DNA of 53,700 bases from Acidobacteriaceae bacterium (GTDB lineage Bacteria; Acidobacteriota; Terriglobia; Terriglobales; Acidobacteriaceae). The translations under genes were made by a program, and so were the position numbers. The notes under the pieces are model-generated. The model was not told the origin of the DNA and ran no database searches. It worked only from the letters and a program-made list of their open reading frames with translations. The stretch lies in the NCBI GenBank assembly GCA_030037635.1, contig JASHQH010000035.1, forward strand, positions 1-53,700, given 5' to 3'. Positions 7,806 to 17,082 of the stretch are shown one piece after another (the stretch's first letter is position 1; each line of letters begins with the position of its first letter).

Positions 7806-9188
7806 ATGCGAAAGACTCTGGTCATCGCTCTGCTTTCTCTAACGGCTTCAGGCCAAACGCTCTCCGGCTCGCAGCAGAAGCAATCGAGCGCCCCGCCCGT
7901 TACGATGGCCACACTCGGCCAGAAACCTTACATGGGATGGAGCAGCTGGTCGTTCATGCGCAGCAAGCCTAGCGAAGAGAAGATCAGGGCGCAGGTGGAC
8001 GCGCTCATTGCCGCCGGCCTTCCCGAGCTGGGCTACCGGTACATCAATATCGACTCCGGATGGACAGACGGCTGGGATGGGCACGGGGTTCCCAAACCCA
8101 ATCTCGGCAACTTTCCCAGCGGCATGGCGGGACTCAGCGCTTATCTGCACAGCCGCGGCCTGCGCCTGGGCCTCTATCTTGGCCCGGGAATCCGCCCGCA
8201 ACTCTACGATGCCAACCCTGTCATCGCCGGCACCAATGTCCACCTCCGGGAGATCGTCGACAAGAGTCTTCCCGGCTCAACGCTGCGCGACACGTACAAG
8301 ATCGATTTCAGCAAACCCGCGGCTCGGGCGTACATCGAATCGGTGGTAAATCAGTTTGCGCATTGGAAGGTGGACTTTATCAAGCTGGACTTCGTCGGAC
8401 CCGGCGGCGGCAATCTTCCCGCCGACAATCGCGAAGAGGTTCGGCAATGGCACGCCGCCATCCTGCGATCGGGGTACCCCATCTGGCTGGAACTGTCGAA
8501 CTGGCTTTCCATCGACCAGGCGCCGCTGTGGCGCGCCAACGCCAACGGCTGGCGGATCGAGGACGACATCGAGTGTTACGCGTGCGGGCGCAGCAACGAC
8601 CCCGCCATCAAGAGCCATTTGACCGACTGGCCGACGCGCGTGGCGGAGCGATTTCAAGACGTGCGGGAGTGGTACCGGTTTGCAAAGCCGGGGGGCTGGA
8701 ACGACCTGGACTCGCTGGAGCTGGGCAACGGCGACAACGACGGCGTGACGCCCACGGAGCGGCAGTCGATGTTCATTCTCTGGGCCATTTCGTGCGCGCC
8801 GCTTTACCTGGGCGCCGATCTGACGCACATGGATGCAGGCGATCTGAAACTGATCTCCAATCGCGACATTATCGCAGTTGACCAGCGCGGCATCGCGGCC
8901 ACTCCACTCGACATTCAAAGCCTGCGCAAAAAACCCGTCCAGGCCTGGATCAATGTTTACCCGGGCGGCTCAGCGATTCTCTCGCTTTTCAATCTCGGCC
9001 CCGATGCGGCCACGATCGAATTCGACTGGCGCGAAATTGACGCGCTGCGCGACACGCACTACGCCCCGCATCCGCCCAAACTGACCGATCTCATCAGCAA
9101 AGAGGCGACCGCCCCGCCGGCAGATGGCATCAAACTGACTTTGGAGTCCCACGGGTCCCGGATCTTCCGGCTAACGCCGGCCAAGTAG
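7806..9188 (+). CDS. Glycoside hydrolase family 27 alpha-galactosidase, secreted
   Basis: Retaining alpha-galactosidase of clan GH-D, 460 residues. A short signal peptide (MRKTLVIALLSLTASG) is followed by the (beta/alpha)8 barrel beginning at YMGWSSWSF, the family's WNSW-like start. The probable nucleophile is D195 in FIKLDFVG; the acid/base is D253 in WRIEDDIE. The C-terminal region after about residue 390 is a beta-sandwich-like tail. ATG 7806 gives the signal peptide directly; an in-frame ATG 45 bp earlier would add an arginine-rich stretch and is less likely. It should cleave terminal alpha-galactosides from plant or microbial glycans in the periplasm or outside. The TonB receptor gene starts 8 bp after its stop, so both are probably one transcript. 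Confidence 0.88.
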   Translation: MRKTLVIALLSLTASGQTLSGSQQKQSSAPPVTMATLGQKPYMGWSSWSFMRSKPSEEKIRAQVDALIAAGLPELGYRYINIDSGWTDGWDGHGVPKPNLGNFPSGMAGLSAYLHSRGLRLGLYLGPGIRPQLYDANPVIAGTNVHLREIVDKSLPGSTLRDTYKIDFSKPAARAYIESVVNQFAHWKVDFIKLDFVGPGGGNLPADNREEVRQWHAAILRSGYPIWLELSNWLSIDQAPLWRANANGWRIEDDIECYACGRSNDPAIKSHLTDWPTRVAERFQDVREWYRFAKPGGWNDLDSLELGNGDNDGVTPTERQSMFILWAISCAPLYLGADLTHMDAGDLKLISNRDIIAVDQRGIAATPLDIQSLRKKPVQAWINVYPGGSAILSLFNLGPDAATIEFDWREIDALRDTHYAPHPPKLTDLISKEATAPPADGIKLTLESHGSRIFRLTPAK

Positions 9189-9196
9189 CCGAGGCT

Positions 9197-11542
9197 ATGT
9201 CCCGATTTTCAATGGTCACAACCAGGTTATTGTGTTTGGCGGTTTTCGTCGTCGCCGCTCCCGCGCTGGCATTGCCGCCGGGGACACGCGTGTCAGGGAG
9301 CGTGCGCGATGCAAGCGGCGCTCCGGTACCCGGAGCGCAAGTGAAACTGCAGGCGAATTCTTATTCAGTGACCACCAAGAGTTCAGAAGAGGGCGCCTTC
9401 ATTTTTGAGGACGTGCCGGCGACCTCGGGAACGCTGGATGTGACGGCTGCAGGTTTCAAAGAGACCCAGGAAGCGTGGACGGCGGCTGAAGGCGCTGCGC
9501 AGGTGAAAGTTACGCTGCAGTTGGCGTCGGAGACACAGCGCGTTGTGGTAACGGCGACGCGCAGCGCAACTCCGATTGGGCAAACGCCGGTGAGCGACAT
9601 GCAACTGAGCACCGCGGATCTTGAGGCGACGCCGGCGCTGACTTTGGACGACTCGCTGCGGCAGATTCCCGGCTTCAGCCTGTTCCGGAGAAACAGCAGC
9701 CGCACGGCGAATCCGACGACCCTCGGTGTATCGTTGCGCGGGCTCGGCGCCAACGGCGCAAGCCGGGTCCTGGTGCTCGAAGACGGGATTCCGCTGAACG
9801 ATCCTTTCGGTTCGTGGGTCTATTGGGACAGAGTCCCAACCGCTTCAGTTGCCAGCGTCGAAGTGACGCAAGGAGGCGCATCGAGCCTGTATGGAAGTGA
9901 AGCATTGGGCGGAGTGCTTCAGTTTTTTACGCGCCCCGCTCAGCCTGCCGGGATTTCACTGGACGCTTCCTACGGCAACCAGAACACCCAAGATCTATCG
10001 CTCTCGGCCGGCGGGCAGATGGGCGGCTGGGAATCGGTTTTTTCAGGAGAGGCATTTCATACCGACGGCTACATTCTGGTTCCGAAAGCCGATGAGGGAA
10101 GTGTGGATAGCGGCGCTTCGTCAAACCATGGCATCGCCGACCTGAGGGCTGGACGCAGGATAGGCGCGCAGGGCGAAATCTTCGCACGCGGATGGTATTT
10201 CGACGACTCACGTAACAACGGCACGATCGGGCAGACCAACAGTATCCGCCTGGGGCAAGGGTCGTTAGGCGCCAATCTGGCTTTGGGCTCCCTGGGCAAT
10301 CTGCAGTTGCGTTCCTACGCGAGTTTTGAAACCTACCGCCAGAATTTTTTCTCTGTAGCGCTGAACCAAGACAGCCAGGCGCTGACAGATGAGCAGACTG
10401 TGCCCGCGCAGGGAATCGGCGCGTCGGCAGTCTGGTCGCGCAGCTTGCGAGGGCATCAGTCGCTGGTAGCGGGACTGGAAAGCCACGAGGAAATTGGCCA
10501 CAGCAACGAACTCATCTTCTCGACCACCACGGGCAGCAACACGAAAGACAGCTATACGGGAGGGCACCAGCGGACCACGGGTGTATTTGGCGAGGACGTA
10601 ATTCAAATCACGCCGCGCACCATTCTAGGCTTGAGCGCACGATTCGACGATTGGCGCAACTTCGACGGATTTCTGATTACGCAACCTCTGATTCCTGCGG
10701 GCTTGGAGGAGACGGCATCCTATGCGAACCGCTCCTACCAGGCGTTCAGTCCGCGTGCGCAGATTGTTGAAACGCTGAATTCACATGTTTCCTGGTCGGC
10801 GTCGGTTTACCGTGCGTTTCGCGCGCCCACGTTGAACGAACTCTATCGGTCGTATCGGCAGGCCAATAACCTGACGGATGCCAATGCCAATCTAACGGCC
10901 GAAGTGCTTACGGGCGGCGAAGCGGGCGTCGCGCTCGAGGGACTGAACAATCGGCTGCAGCTACGCGGCGCTTTCTTTTTCAATGAGATCGTCAATCCAG
11001 TGTCGAGCGTTTCCTGCCAGGTGACGCCTGTGCCGTCAATTTGCCCGCCGCCGACCGCGAATACCTTGACGTTCGTGCGCGCCAACCTGGGCCGAACCAG
11101 CGCGCCGGGAGTGGAACTGGATTGGGTGGCGGAGCTGACCAGGCGTTTCGAGTTGTCGGGCGGATATCAGTATGTGGACGCGAAGATTATCAGCGCCCCC
11201 GGGCAGCCGTCTCTTGAGAACACCTGGGTAGCTCAGGTTCCGCATGAGGCGTTCACGTTTCAGGCTCGTTTCACGAACCCGGAACTGGTTTCATTTTCGG
11301 TTGAAGGCCGCTACACAGGAATGCAACTGGATACCAACCAGCTGCCGATGGGCAGCTTCTTTGTGCTGGATGCCATAGCCTTGCGGAGCCTGACACACGG
11401 CACGGAGGTTTACGCGGCGGTCGAAAATCTATTCAACGAGCAATATGTAACTACGGCTGCGACACCGCTTTCGCCTCCGCAGATTGGGCTTCCGATCGCG
11501 GCGCGCTTTGGCCTGCGCTTTAGTTTTGCCGGCGTAAGATAA
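9197..11542 (+). CDS. TonB-dependent outer-membrane receptor, BtuB-like, with CarboxypepD_reg domain
   Basis: 781 residues. A signal peptide ends near ALALPPG. It is followed by a carboxypeptidase-regulatory-like beta-sandwich (SGSVRDASGAPVPGAQV, residues about 32-110), a TonB-box-like VVVTATRS, the plug domain and a long 22-strand-type barrel. The plug has LRGLGANGASRVLVLEDGIP and GGASSLYGSEALGGVLQFF, both classical plug signatures. The barrel closes with an aromatic-containing C-terminus (RFGLRFSFAGVR). It imports a ligand across the outer membrane using TonB energy. Its position 8 bp behind a GH27 alpha-galactosidase suggests oligosaccharide uptake, but BtuB-like sequence does not exclude cobalamin or metal chelates. 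Confidence 0.88.
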   Translation: MSRFSMVTTRLLCLAVFVVAAPALALPPGTRVSGSVRDASGAPVPGAQVKLQANSYSVTTKSSEEGAFIFEDVPATSGTLDVTAAGFKETQEAWTAAEGAAQVKVTLQLASETQRVVVTATRSATPIGQTPVSDMQLSTADLEATPALTLDDSLRQIPGFSLFRRNSSRTANPTTLGVSLRGLGANGASRVLVLEDGIPLNDPFGSWVYWDRVPTASVASVEVTQGGASSLYGSEALGGVLQFFTRPAQPAGISLDASYGNQNTQDLSLSAGGQMGGWESVFSGEAFHTDGYILVPKADEGSVDSGASSNHGIADLRAGRRIGAQGEIFARGWYFDDSRNNGTIGQTNSIRLGQGSLGANLALGSLGNLQLRSYASFETYRQNFFSVALNQDSQALTDEQTVPAQGIGASAVWSRSLRGHQSLVAGLESHEEIGHSNELIFSTTTGSNTKDSYTGGHQRTTGVFGEDVIQITPRTILGLSARFDDWRNFDGFLITQPLIPAGLEETASYANRSYQAFSPRAQIVETLNSHVSWSASVYRAFRAPTLNELYRSYRQANNLTDANANLTAEVLTGGEAGVALEGLNNRLQLRGAFFFNEIVNPVSSVSCQVTPVPSICPPPTANTLTFVRANLGRTSAPGVELDWVAELTRRFELSGGYQYVDAKIISAPGQPSLENTWVAQVPHEAFTFQARFTNPELVSFSVEGRYTGMQLDTNQLPMGSFFVLDAIALRSLTHGTEVYAAVENLFNEQYVTTAATPLSPPQIGLPIAARFGLRFSFAGVR

Positions 11543-11592
11543 GGCGCCCCATCTGGTTTTGCCGCGGCAGGGCGAGGCCTGCAGGTTGCCTT

Positions 11593-11606
11593 TTGGGATA
11601 CCCCAA
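11593..11606. promoter_or_regulatory. Inverted repeat upstream of the LuxR-type regulator
   Basis: TTGGG and CCCAA half-sites flank a 4-base centre about 78 bp before the predicted start of the LuxR-type gene. Its place fits an operator, perhaps for autoregulation; no second copy was found in the window. Confidence 0.35.
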
Positions 11607-11683
11607 GCACGACATGCTACTATTTGTGTATTCCGGTTATTGCAGCTGAAAGTCATGATCGAGTAGTCGACCGGCTATTCGCC

Positions 11684-12841
11684 ATGTCCTGGGTCCCCAA
11701 TCTTCAACTTGCCGACCGTGACGAGCTCGTTTCGACAATCGGCGAAATCTACGCCGCGGTGGAGAATCCAACGCTGTGGCCGGTCGTGCTGGACAGAATC
11801 GCAGAGTTCGTCGAGAGCGAAAACGTTCTTCTGTTCGCGAATTACAACGGCTCGGTTGCCCATGACATTCACGCGATGGCCCGCACCGATCCGAACATCT
11901 GGGGCGCTTACCGGGAACACTACGCCTCGATCAACGTGTGGACCAAGGGATGCGACCGGCTTTTTCCTTCGGGCTCAGTGCGGTACAGCCAAGGGGCCAT
12001 CTCGGAGGGAGAACTGCAGAAAACGGAGTTCTACACGGACTTCCTGAAGCCGAATGGGATGGCTTACGGATTCGGCGTGGAAATCGCGCTCCCCGGCAAG
12101 CTGCCGGCGTTGTTGTCAGCTCTGCGGTCTCCGCGCAAAGGCCCATTTGAAGCCAAAGAGGGGCGCATCCTTGAGGCTCTGCTACCTCATCTGCAGCGAG
12201 CGCTTCAGCTGCACTTTGAAGTCACCCTGCTGCGCATTGCCAATCAGGGATACGAGCTCGCACTCGACAGTTTTGACCGGGCCGTCTTCGGTGTGTCGGC
12301 GAAAGGGAAGATTCTTTTCTGCAACCAGGCGGCGCGGCAGCTTCTGACCGAGGCAGACGGACTGCGCCTGCGCGACAATCATCTGGAGGCCGAACTGCCA
12401 GCCCAGAACACCGAGCTGAAGTTTCTCCTGAGGCAGGCGGCAACGTCGGGAGAGGGATTTTCGAGGACGGGCGCAACGCTCATCGAACGAAGGTCGGGGA
12501 AAGCCGCTTTCCGCCTGACGTTGATGCCGTTTGCAAACAATCTTCTGAGCCACATCCCCGAGCTCACCACGCTGGCGTTTGTCGACGATCCCTCTACCAG
12601 ACCTTTGAGCCGTGCAGCTGCGCTACGCAAGCTCTTTCATCTATCGCCGACCGAGGCTCGGCTGGTTGACCTGCTTGCATCCGGCGCCGACCTCGCGGAG
12701 GCGAGCGAACGCCTGAAAATGTCGGCGCAGACAGCGCGCTTCCACCTCAAATCGGTCTTCCGCAAGACCGGGGTCAAGCGTCAAGCGAACCTCGTGCAAC
12801 TGGCCCTGGGCCTGCCCGGAAACGACCGTTCCTGCGACTGA
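11684..12841 (+). CDS. LuxR-family transcriptional regulator with PAS-like sensor
   Basis: 385 residues. The C-terminus is a LuxR/GerE helix-turn-helix: LFHLSPTEARLVDLLASGADLAEASERLKMSAQTARFHLKSVFRKTGVKRQANLV. The recognition helix is around SAQTARFHLKSVFRK. The N-terminal 200 residues form a GAF/autoinducer-like region (DIHAMARTDPNIWGAYREHY). A PAS-like segment with FDRAVFGVSAKGKILFCNQAARQLL follows at about 205-260. No receiver domain or phospho-acceptor Asp is present, so it probably senses a ligand directly. ATG 11684 is preferred; a TTG at 11624 is also open. It lies 141 bp downstream of the TonB receptor, same strand, and may control that locus. Confidence 0.8.
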   Translation: MSWVPNLQLADRDELVSTIGEIYAAVENPTLWPVVLDRIAEFVESENVLLFANYNGSVAHDIHAMARTDPNIWGAYREHYASINVWTKGCDRLFPSGSVRYSQGAISEGELQKTEFYTDFLKPNGMAYGFGVEIALPGKLPALLSALRSPRKGPFEAKEGRILEALLPHLQRALQLHFEVTLLRIANQGYELALDSFDRAVFGVSAKGKILFCNQAARQLLTEADGLRLRDNHLEAELPAQNTELKFLLRQAATSGEGFSRTGATLIERRSGKAAFRLTLMPFANNLLSHIPELTTLAFVDDPSTRPLSRAAALRKLFHLSPTEARLVDLLASGADLAEASERLKMSAQTARFHLKSVFRKTGVKRQANLVQLALGLPGNDRSCD

Positions 12842-12900
12842 GAACAGAGCCGGTGCTGCTGTGCGTTGCAGCGAACCCTGGCGCATGATGCCTTGGGCGG

Positions 12901-14097
12901 CTAATAAGCGAAGACGCTGTCGACTCCTTCAGTGGCAAGCAAATCCGGGACGGTAGCGCTTGCCGAGCCGACGACGCCCGCGGATGTAACCGGCAGGACG
13001 ACCAGCGTTCCTGAGGTCTGGCTGGGCTGATCGGTGAGCGCAACCAGGTATTGGCCGTCCTGCGTGATAGCGATTGACTGTGCGTGATCTACCGCATAGG
13101 TGTTGCCGTCGCTGCCCGTGTAGGTGGGATCGGCGACCGTGCCGCTGAGCGTGACGGAGATCGCGGAGCCGGTATCGTTAATCGTTGCCGTGTAGAGGCC
13201 GGCAGTGGTGGCGACGATGGCGTAATTGCCGCTGGAGGCAAACGCAACCGAGGTGACCGTAGCGCCGTTGGGAATGGAGATGGTCTCGCCGTAGGGCGAC
13301 GGGAAATTCGATTTGAATCCTGAATAAACCGCAAGCTGATTGCCTGCCCCGATAACAACGGCATCAGTGCTGGGATTAATGGCTATGGCGCCGCGGCCCT
13401 CGATGGTGCTGGTCAAGTTGGGCGCATAGAGAAACAGGGTCTCCGAAGTGATTGCGTGCGGGGATGTCGACGACGTGAATCCCCACACCTGCATGCCGTT
13501 GCTGCTCATGAAGGCTCCCACCGTGCCGTCGGCGGAGGAAACGAAGGATGTCACCGGATTCTGTCCGGCCGTCGGCAAGTCCGGAGCGCCGCTGGCGGTG
13601 ACGGTTTGATGCAGGCCTCCGGTGAAGCAAAGCACGTCGAAGCCCTGGAGCGACGTCATCTCCAGGAAGGAGAACGTGGAGTTGGGCAGGATGCTCAACG
13701 CGGTGAGCGAGCCGCTGCTGTATACCTGGAGGCCGCTACCGGCCAGTGACGGCGACGTGGTTGCCGAGTCGAACTCCTGCGCCATCGTTCCGCCGCCGAT
13801 CAATCCCTGGGAGAAATCGGGCGGCTCGGCGACAAGCGTCACCTGAAAGGAGGCGGCAACGTTCTTCAACTGCGGGGTCGTGAGCAGGTTGCCGTTCGAG
13901 TCTTCAATGTGGACCACGGCTACGCCGCTGGCTCCGTTGGGCAGCACGATAGTGCCCGAGTCGCCAACGGTGGGGCTTCCAGATCCCGATCCACCGGATC
14001 CGCCCGAACCTCCTGATCCGACTGAGACTGGTGAGTTACTGCATCCTGCCGCTAAAAGGGCAACGACGAGCACGAGCCAAGGCGCGAAGCGAGTCAT
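12901..14097 (-). CDS. Secreted lipoprotein of unknown function, beta-propeller-like
   Basis: 398 residues. MTRFAPWLVLVVALLAAGC is a lipoprotein signal with lipobox LAAGC, followed by a Gly/Ser linker of repeated GSGG units that would lift the rest from the membrane. The body has recurring segments such as GTVGAFMSSNGMQVWGF, AIAINPSTDAVVIGAGNQLAVY, SVAFASSGNYAIVATTAGLYTA and SIAITQDGQYLVALT. These look like beta-propeller blades (YVTN/WD-like). Start ATG 14097 has a GGAG 10 bases upstream and gives the lipobox at the right distance; a longer frame from 14253 is unlikely. It is convergent with the LuxR-type gene. Function not recognised. Confidence 0.75.
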   Translation of the reverse strand: MTRFAPWLVLVVALLAAGCSNSPVSVGSGGSGGSGGSGSGSPTVGDSGTIVLPNGASGVAVVHIEDSNGNLLTTPQLKNVAASFQVTLVAEPPDFSQGLIGGGTMAQEFDSATTSPSLAGSGLQVYSSGSLTALSILPNSTFSFLEMTSLQGFDVLCFTGGLHQTVTASGAPDLPTAGQNPVTSFVSSADGTVGAFMSSNGMQVWGFTSSTSPHAITSETLFLYAPNLTSTIEGRGAIAINPSTDAVVIGAGNQLAVYSGFKSNFPSPYGETISIPNGATVTSVAFASSGNYAIVATTAGLYTATINDTGSAISVTLSGTVADPTYTGSDGNTYAVDHAQSIAITQDGQYLVALTDQPSQTSGTLVVLPVTSAGVVGSASATVPDLLATEGVDSVFAY

Positions 14098-14194
14098 TGG
14101 GGGATAACTCCTCTGCTGTGAAGCGATGAATTGGCTCCATTGTCCAGGAATTCGGAAAGGATGCACATCCCCCAAATGGGAGTTAGAAGAGAAA

Positions 14195-14211
14195 GCCGGC
14201 AGAATGCCGGC
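14195..14211. repeat. GCCGGCA hairpin upstream of the GT2 gene
   Basis: A perfect 7-bp stem GCCGGCA (14195-14201) / TGCCGGC (14205-14211) with a GAA loop. A stem with the same bases, CCGGCA/TGCCGG, lies 9 bases after the GT2 stop codon, so the gene is bracketed by the pair. Confidence 0.5.
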
Positions 14212-14321
14212 CTGAAGTGACGACGGATGCCCCTTGCGCGATCCAATTTTCAAGACTTTACGCGAATGGCGAGGTTGAATGGGGGAGAATTTGCGAAAAT
14301 ATTAGCTCAGGAATCGAAGCC

Positions 14322-15101
14322 ATGATCAATGGGAAGCGGATCGCGGTGGTGATGCCCGCGTACAACGCCGAAAAGACGCTGGAACAAACGGTGCGGGAAC
14401 TGCCGGACATGGTAGATGTGAAGATTCTGGTTGACGACTCAAGCAACGACAACACGGCGGAACTGTCACGCAAGCTCGGCGTGCGGACATTCGTCCAGGA
14501 TTCCAATTATGGCTATGGGCGCAACCAACAGACTTGCTATCGCGAGGCGCTGGCAGCGGGGGCGGACATCGTGGTGATGGTGCATCCCGATTATCAGTAC
14601 ACGCCGTTACTGGTTCCCGCAATGGCAGGGATGGTGGCCAGCAGCGTCTACGACATGGTTCTAGGGTCGAGAATCTTGGGCGGCGGGGCGCTCAAGGGCG
14701 GGATGCCGCTTTATAAATACATTTCGAACCGGCTGCTGACAGCTTTTCAAAATCTGTTTCTGGGCGTGAAACTGTCGGAATATCACACTGGATTTCGCGC
14801 CTTTTCGCGGCAGCTTCTGGAGACTTTGCCGCTGCTTGAGAATTCCGACGACTTTGTGTTTGACAACCAGATCATCGCGCAAGCGGTGATGTTCGGATTC
14901 AAAATCGGAGAGATTTCGTGTCCCACGAAATACTTTAAGGAGGCGTCTTCAATCAATTTCAGACGCAGCGTGAAGTACGGAGCGGGTGTGCTGGCGACGA
15001 CGGCTGCCTTTGTGGCGCACAAACTGGGAATCGTCCGCCTGCCCCGCTTTGGCACCTCAGGGAGGAAGCTTACGCAAGCGTACTACTCGCAAATCCGATA
15101 G
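14322..15101 (+). CDS. GT2-family glycosyltransferase
   Basis: 259 residues. GT-A fold glycosyltransferase: [19 protein letters not shown] (nucleotide-sugar binding start), VDDSSNDNT (first Asp pair), [11 protein letters not shown] (the DxD-like site) and [14 protein letters not shown]. The pattern resembles polyprenyl-phosphate or dolichol-phosphate mannosyl/glucosyltransferases of the DPM1 type. A lone hydrophobic segment near the C-terminus ([16 protein letters not shown]) could associate with the membrane. Start ATG 14322 follows an AGGAAT ribosome-binding site; an in-frame ATG at 14217 lacks one. It is a single gene between a divergent lipoprotein gene and a TPR pseudogene. Probably glycan or lipid-carrier glycosylation; the substrate cannot be told. 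Confidence 0.85.
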   Translation: MINGKRIAVVMPAYNAEKTLEQTVRELPDMVDVKILVDDSSNDNTAELSRKLGVRTFVQDSNYGYGRNQQTCYREALAAGADIVVMVHPDYQYTPLLVPAMAGMVASSVYDMVLGSRILGGGALKGGMPLYKYISNRLLTAFQNLFLGVKLSEYHTGFRAFSRQLLETLPLLENSDDFVFDNQIIAQAVMFGFKIGEISCPTKYFKEASSINFRRSVKYGAGVLATTAAFVAHKLGIVRLPRFGTSGRKLTQAYYSQIR

Positions 15102-15109
15102 AGATTTCG

Positions 15110-15127
15110 CCGGCAACGCCATGCCGG
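15110..15127. repeat. CCGGCA hairpin directly after the GT2 gene
   Basis: A 6-bp stem CCGGCA/TGCCGG with loop ACGCCA starts 9 bases after the GT2 stop. It matches the stem upstream at 14195-14211. It may act as a transcript-end stem; there is no T-run. Confidence 0.45.
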
Positions 15128-15181
15128 TGAGATCCAGGCCGCGCGGCTGAATCGCAAAGCGCAGCCGGGTCGACGGGTTCA

Positions 15182-15537
15182 GCCGAATTCCACTGCGCTC
15201 GCGGTGTCGCGCTGCTGAAGGCCGGGGACGCTGCCGGCGCGGTCGCTGAACTTGAAGCCGCCATCCGCATCGATCCCAACGATGCCGATGCGCAAAATGA
15301 CCTGGGCGTCGCGCTCTCCAGCTTCCCCAGCGGCAGCGCGAATCCATTGCTCACTTCGAAACCGCCGTGCGCCCGCGGCCCGATTTTGCCGACGCGCAGT
15401 ACAACCTCGGCGTGGCGCTCTCCGGCATCCCCAGCCGTCTTCCGGAAGCGCTCCGCCACCTCGAAGTTGCCGTGCGCCTGAAGCCGGACCCTGATCTAGA
15501 GCGAACGATTGCCCAACTGCGGGCAGAGCAGAATTGA
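15182..15537 (+). pseudogene. Frameshifted TPR-protein C-terminal fragment
   Basis: Two reading frames carry consecutive tetratricopeptide repeats. The first reads AEFHCARGVALLKAGDAAGA...AAIRIDPNDADAQNDLGVALS. After a shift near 15330 the second continues RESIAHFETAVRPRPDFADAQYNLGVALSGIPSRLPEAL and ends LERTIAQLRAEQN-stop at 15537. The repeats match the end of acidobacterial TPR proteins, but no start codon or upstream part remains. I read it as a decayed gene remnant behind the GT2 gene. A single sequencing error would not restore a full gene. Confidence 0.7.
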
Positions 15538-15587
15538 AGCTACGGCTAAGTTAAGAATCAGCCTCAGGTCATGCCCGGCCCCCGCCA

Positions 15588-16886
15588 CTATTGATGGACG
15601 TGTACAGTGACCAGCCGCGGCTCAACGGGCACTCCGCCAACAATCGTGGTTCCAAGAACGGCTTCGAAGGCATGTACATTGCCGTTCCTGTCGGTAATCC
15701 TGTTCAACAGTAGCGCAAGCGTCTCCTGGTGCAAAACAAACTCCACCGTCGCCTGCGTGCCCATGGTTGTCAGGCCGCTGCACACCAGCATCTTCTTGCC
15801 AGGCTGCAATCCCGGGAGAAGCGCCAGAATCGCATAGTCCATGGTCAATGGATGCTCTGGGCGCTCCCATAGCGCCGGCTCGCCGGCTAAAGGATGTTGG
15901 TTCACAATTCCCGCAAAGCCGTCGCCAGCCATGATTCTGAAATCCTGCGTAGCGGGGAGAGCACGCAGGGACGGATTTTCGGCAGTCGATCCGAGAAAGA
16001 TCAGATTGCTCTGGCGCGCTTCGTCCCAGGTGGCCAGCATGCTCCGCTTGAGCATAAAGCTGGCGTGGTGGCGATCGAACAACCGCGTGAGATCGTATAC
16101 CGCAGTCAGCTCCCCGATGCCAGTATAGGTATCGACATAATTGGCCGGAAGCGGCTGCTGTTGACTGCCGGAAGGTGTTACATAACGCAGTCCAGTCTTC
16201 GAGTCCCCAACGAATGGCTCATTGCTGTAGATCACAAGAGTCGAGTTATGAGCCAGGAACGGCGCCCAGAATTTCGTGACGAGATCTGGCTTGGTGAGGA
16301 AATGAACCACTGCTCCGATTCCAGCGGCCAGCAAGATCACCGCGGCAGCTATCCCGAGCCACCTCAAGCGAAATTCAGGCCGGAACCATCTTCCGACAGG
16401 CAGCCGTTTTGCTTTTGCGGCAGCCGAAATGGGAGCTGGCGAGTTGATGACCACAACCGAAGGGCTCATTCCCGGCGCGGTCACAGAGTCTGCGATGGCA
16501 GTGGGCGCTCGCTTAGTCACACGCGGCTCGAATAAAGGAACGTAGTGCCCTTTGGGGATGGAGATGATGATCTCCTCTTCGGCTCCTTCGTCGGAAAAGT
16601 ATTCAGAGAGCCTTTGCCTGAGATACCGGGCGTGGGTGCGGACAATGCTGTCTTCAGAGGAGTTGTAGCCAGGCGGACGCTGGAATACATGAATGCCGAT
16701 CAGTTGCTCGGTTACGTCTTCGGGCGCTCCCTTGAGTGCGCAGTCGGCAACGTAGAAAAGAAACTCCTTGAGTCGGGCAGAGGATTGAAAGCACTGACTA
16801 CCAGCTACTCGCTCGACCAGCGCCCAGTGAGGGTGCTGGAGAGTCTCTCTGGCGAGCTCGAGCACGGGGGGATGCAGGCGCTCCAT
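15588..16886 (-). CDS. Membrane-anchored winged-helix-type regulator (acidobacterial family)
   Basis: 432 residues. The N-terminal 120 residues (VAGSQCFQSSARLKEFLFYV, GIHVFQRPPGYNSSEDSIVRTHARYLRQRLSEYF, IISIPKGHYVPLFEPR) form a DNA-binding-like domain seen in a large paralogous family of Acidobacteria; its end recalls winged-helix OmpR/CadC domains. One transmembrane helix follows at about residues 175-195 (WLGIAAAVILLAAGIGAVVHF), then an extracytoplasmic domain of unknown fold. The layout suggests a one-component membrane sensor like CadC. It is divergent from the Oar-like receptor with nested palindromes between them, which makes that receptor its likely target. Ligand unknown. Confidence 0.7.
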   Translation of the reverse strand: MERLHPPVLELARETLQHPHWALVERVAGSQCFQSSARLKEFLFYVADCALKGAPEDVTEQLIGIHVFQRPPGYNSSEDSIVRTHARYLRQRLSEYFSDEGAEEEIIISIPKGHYVPLFEPRVTKRAPTAIADSVTAPGMSPSVVVINSPAPISAAAKAKRLPVGRWFRPEFRLRWLGIAAAVILLAAGIGAVVHFLTKPDLVTKFWAPFLAHNSTLVIYSNEPFVGDSKTGLRYVTPSGSQQQPLPANYVDTYTGIGELTAVYDLTRLFDRHHASFMLKRSMLATWDEARQSNLIFLGSTAENPSLRALPATQDFRIMAGDGFAGIVNQHPLAGEPALWERPEHPLTMDYAILALLPGLQPGKKMLVCSGLTTMGTQATVEFVLHQETLALLLNRITDRNGNVHAFEAVLGTTIVGGVPVEPRLVTVHVHQ

Positions 16887-16900
16887 CGCCCAAAAGTGTA

Positions 16901-16936
16901 TTTCACCCCAAATTAACGTGTCAATTGACGGTGAAA
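16901..16936. promoter_or_regulatory. Nested palindromes between divergent regulator and TonB receptor
   Basis: An outer perfect inverted repeat TTTCACC (16901-16907) / GGTGAAA (16930-16936) encloses a perfect 10-bp palindrome GTCAATTGAC (16920-16929). It starts 15 bp from the regulator start codon and lies about 150 bp before the receptor start, a good position for a shared operator. Confidence 0.5.
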
Positions 16937-17082
16937 AACGTTGTCAGGTTCCGTTTGAAAGCAGCAGACTTGCGAATTGTGCCTCTCGATGAGGAGCACA
17001 CGAAGTTCAACAGACTTGAGGAAAGCAGTATTTGCATCCAAACCAACGAAAAGACGCATGATCAAGGCACTTTGGAGGCGAT

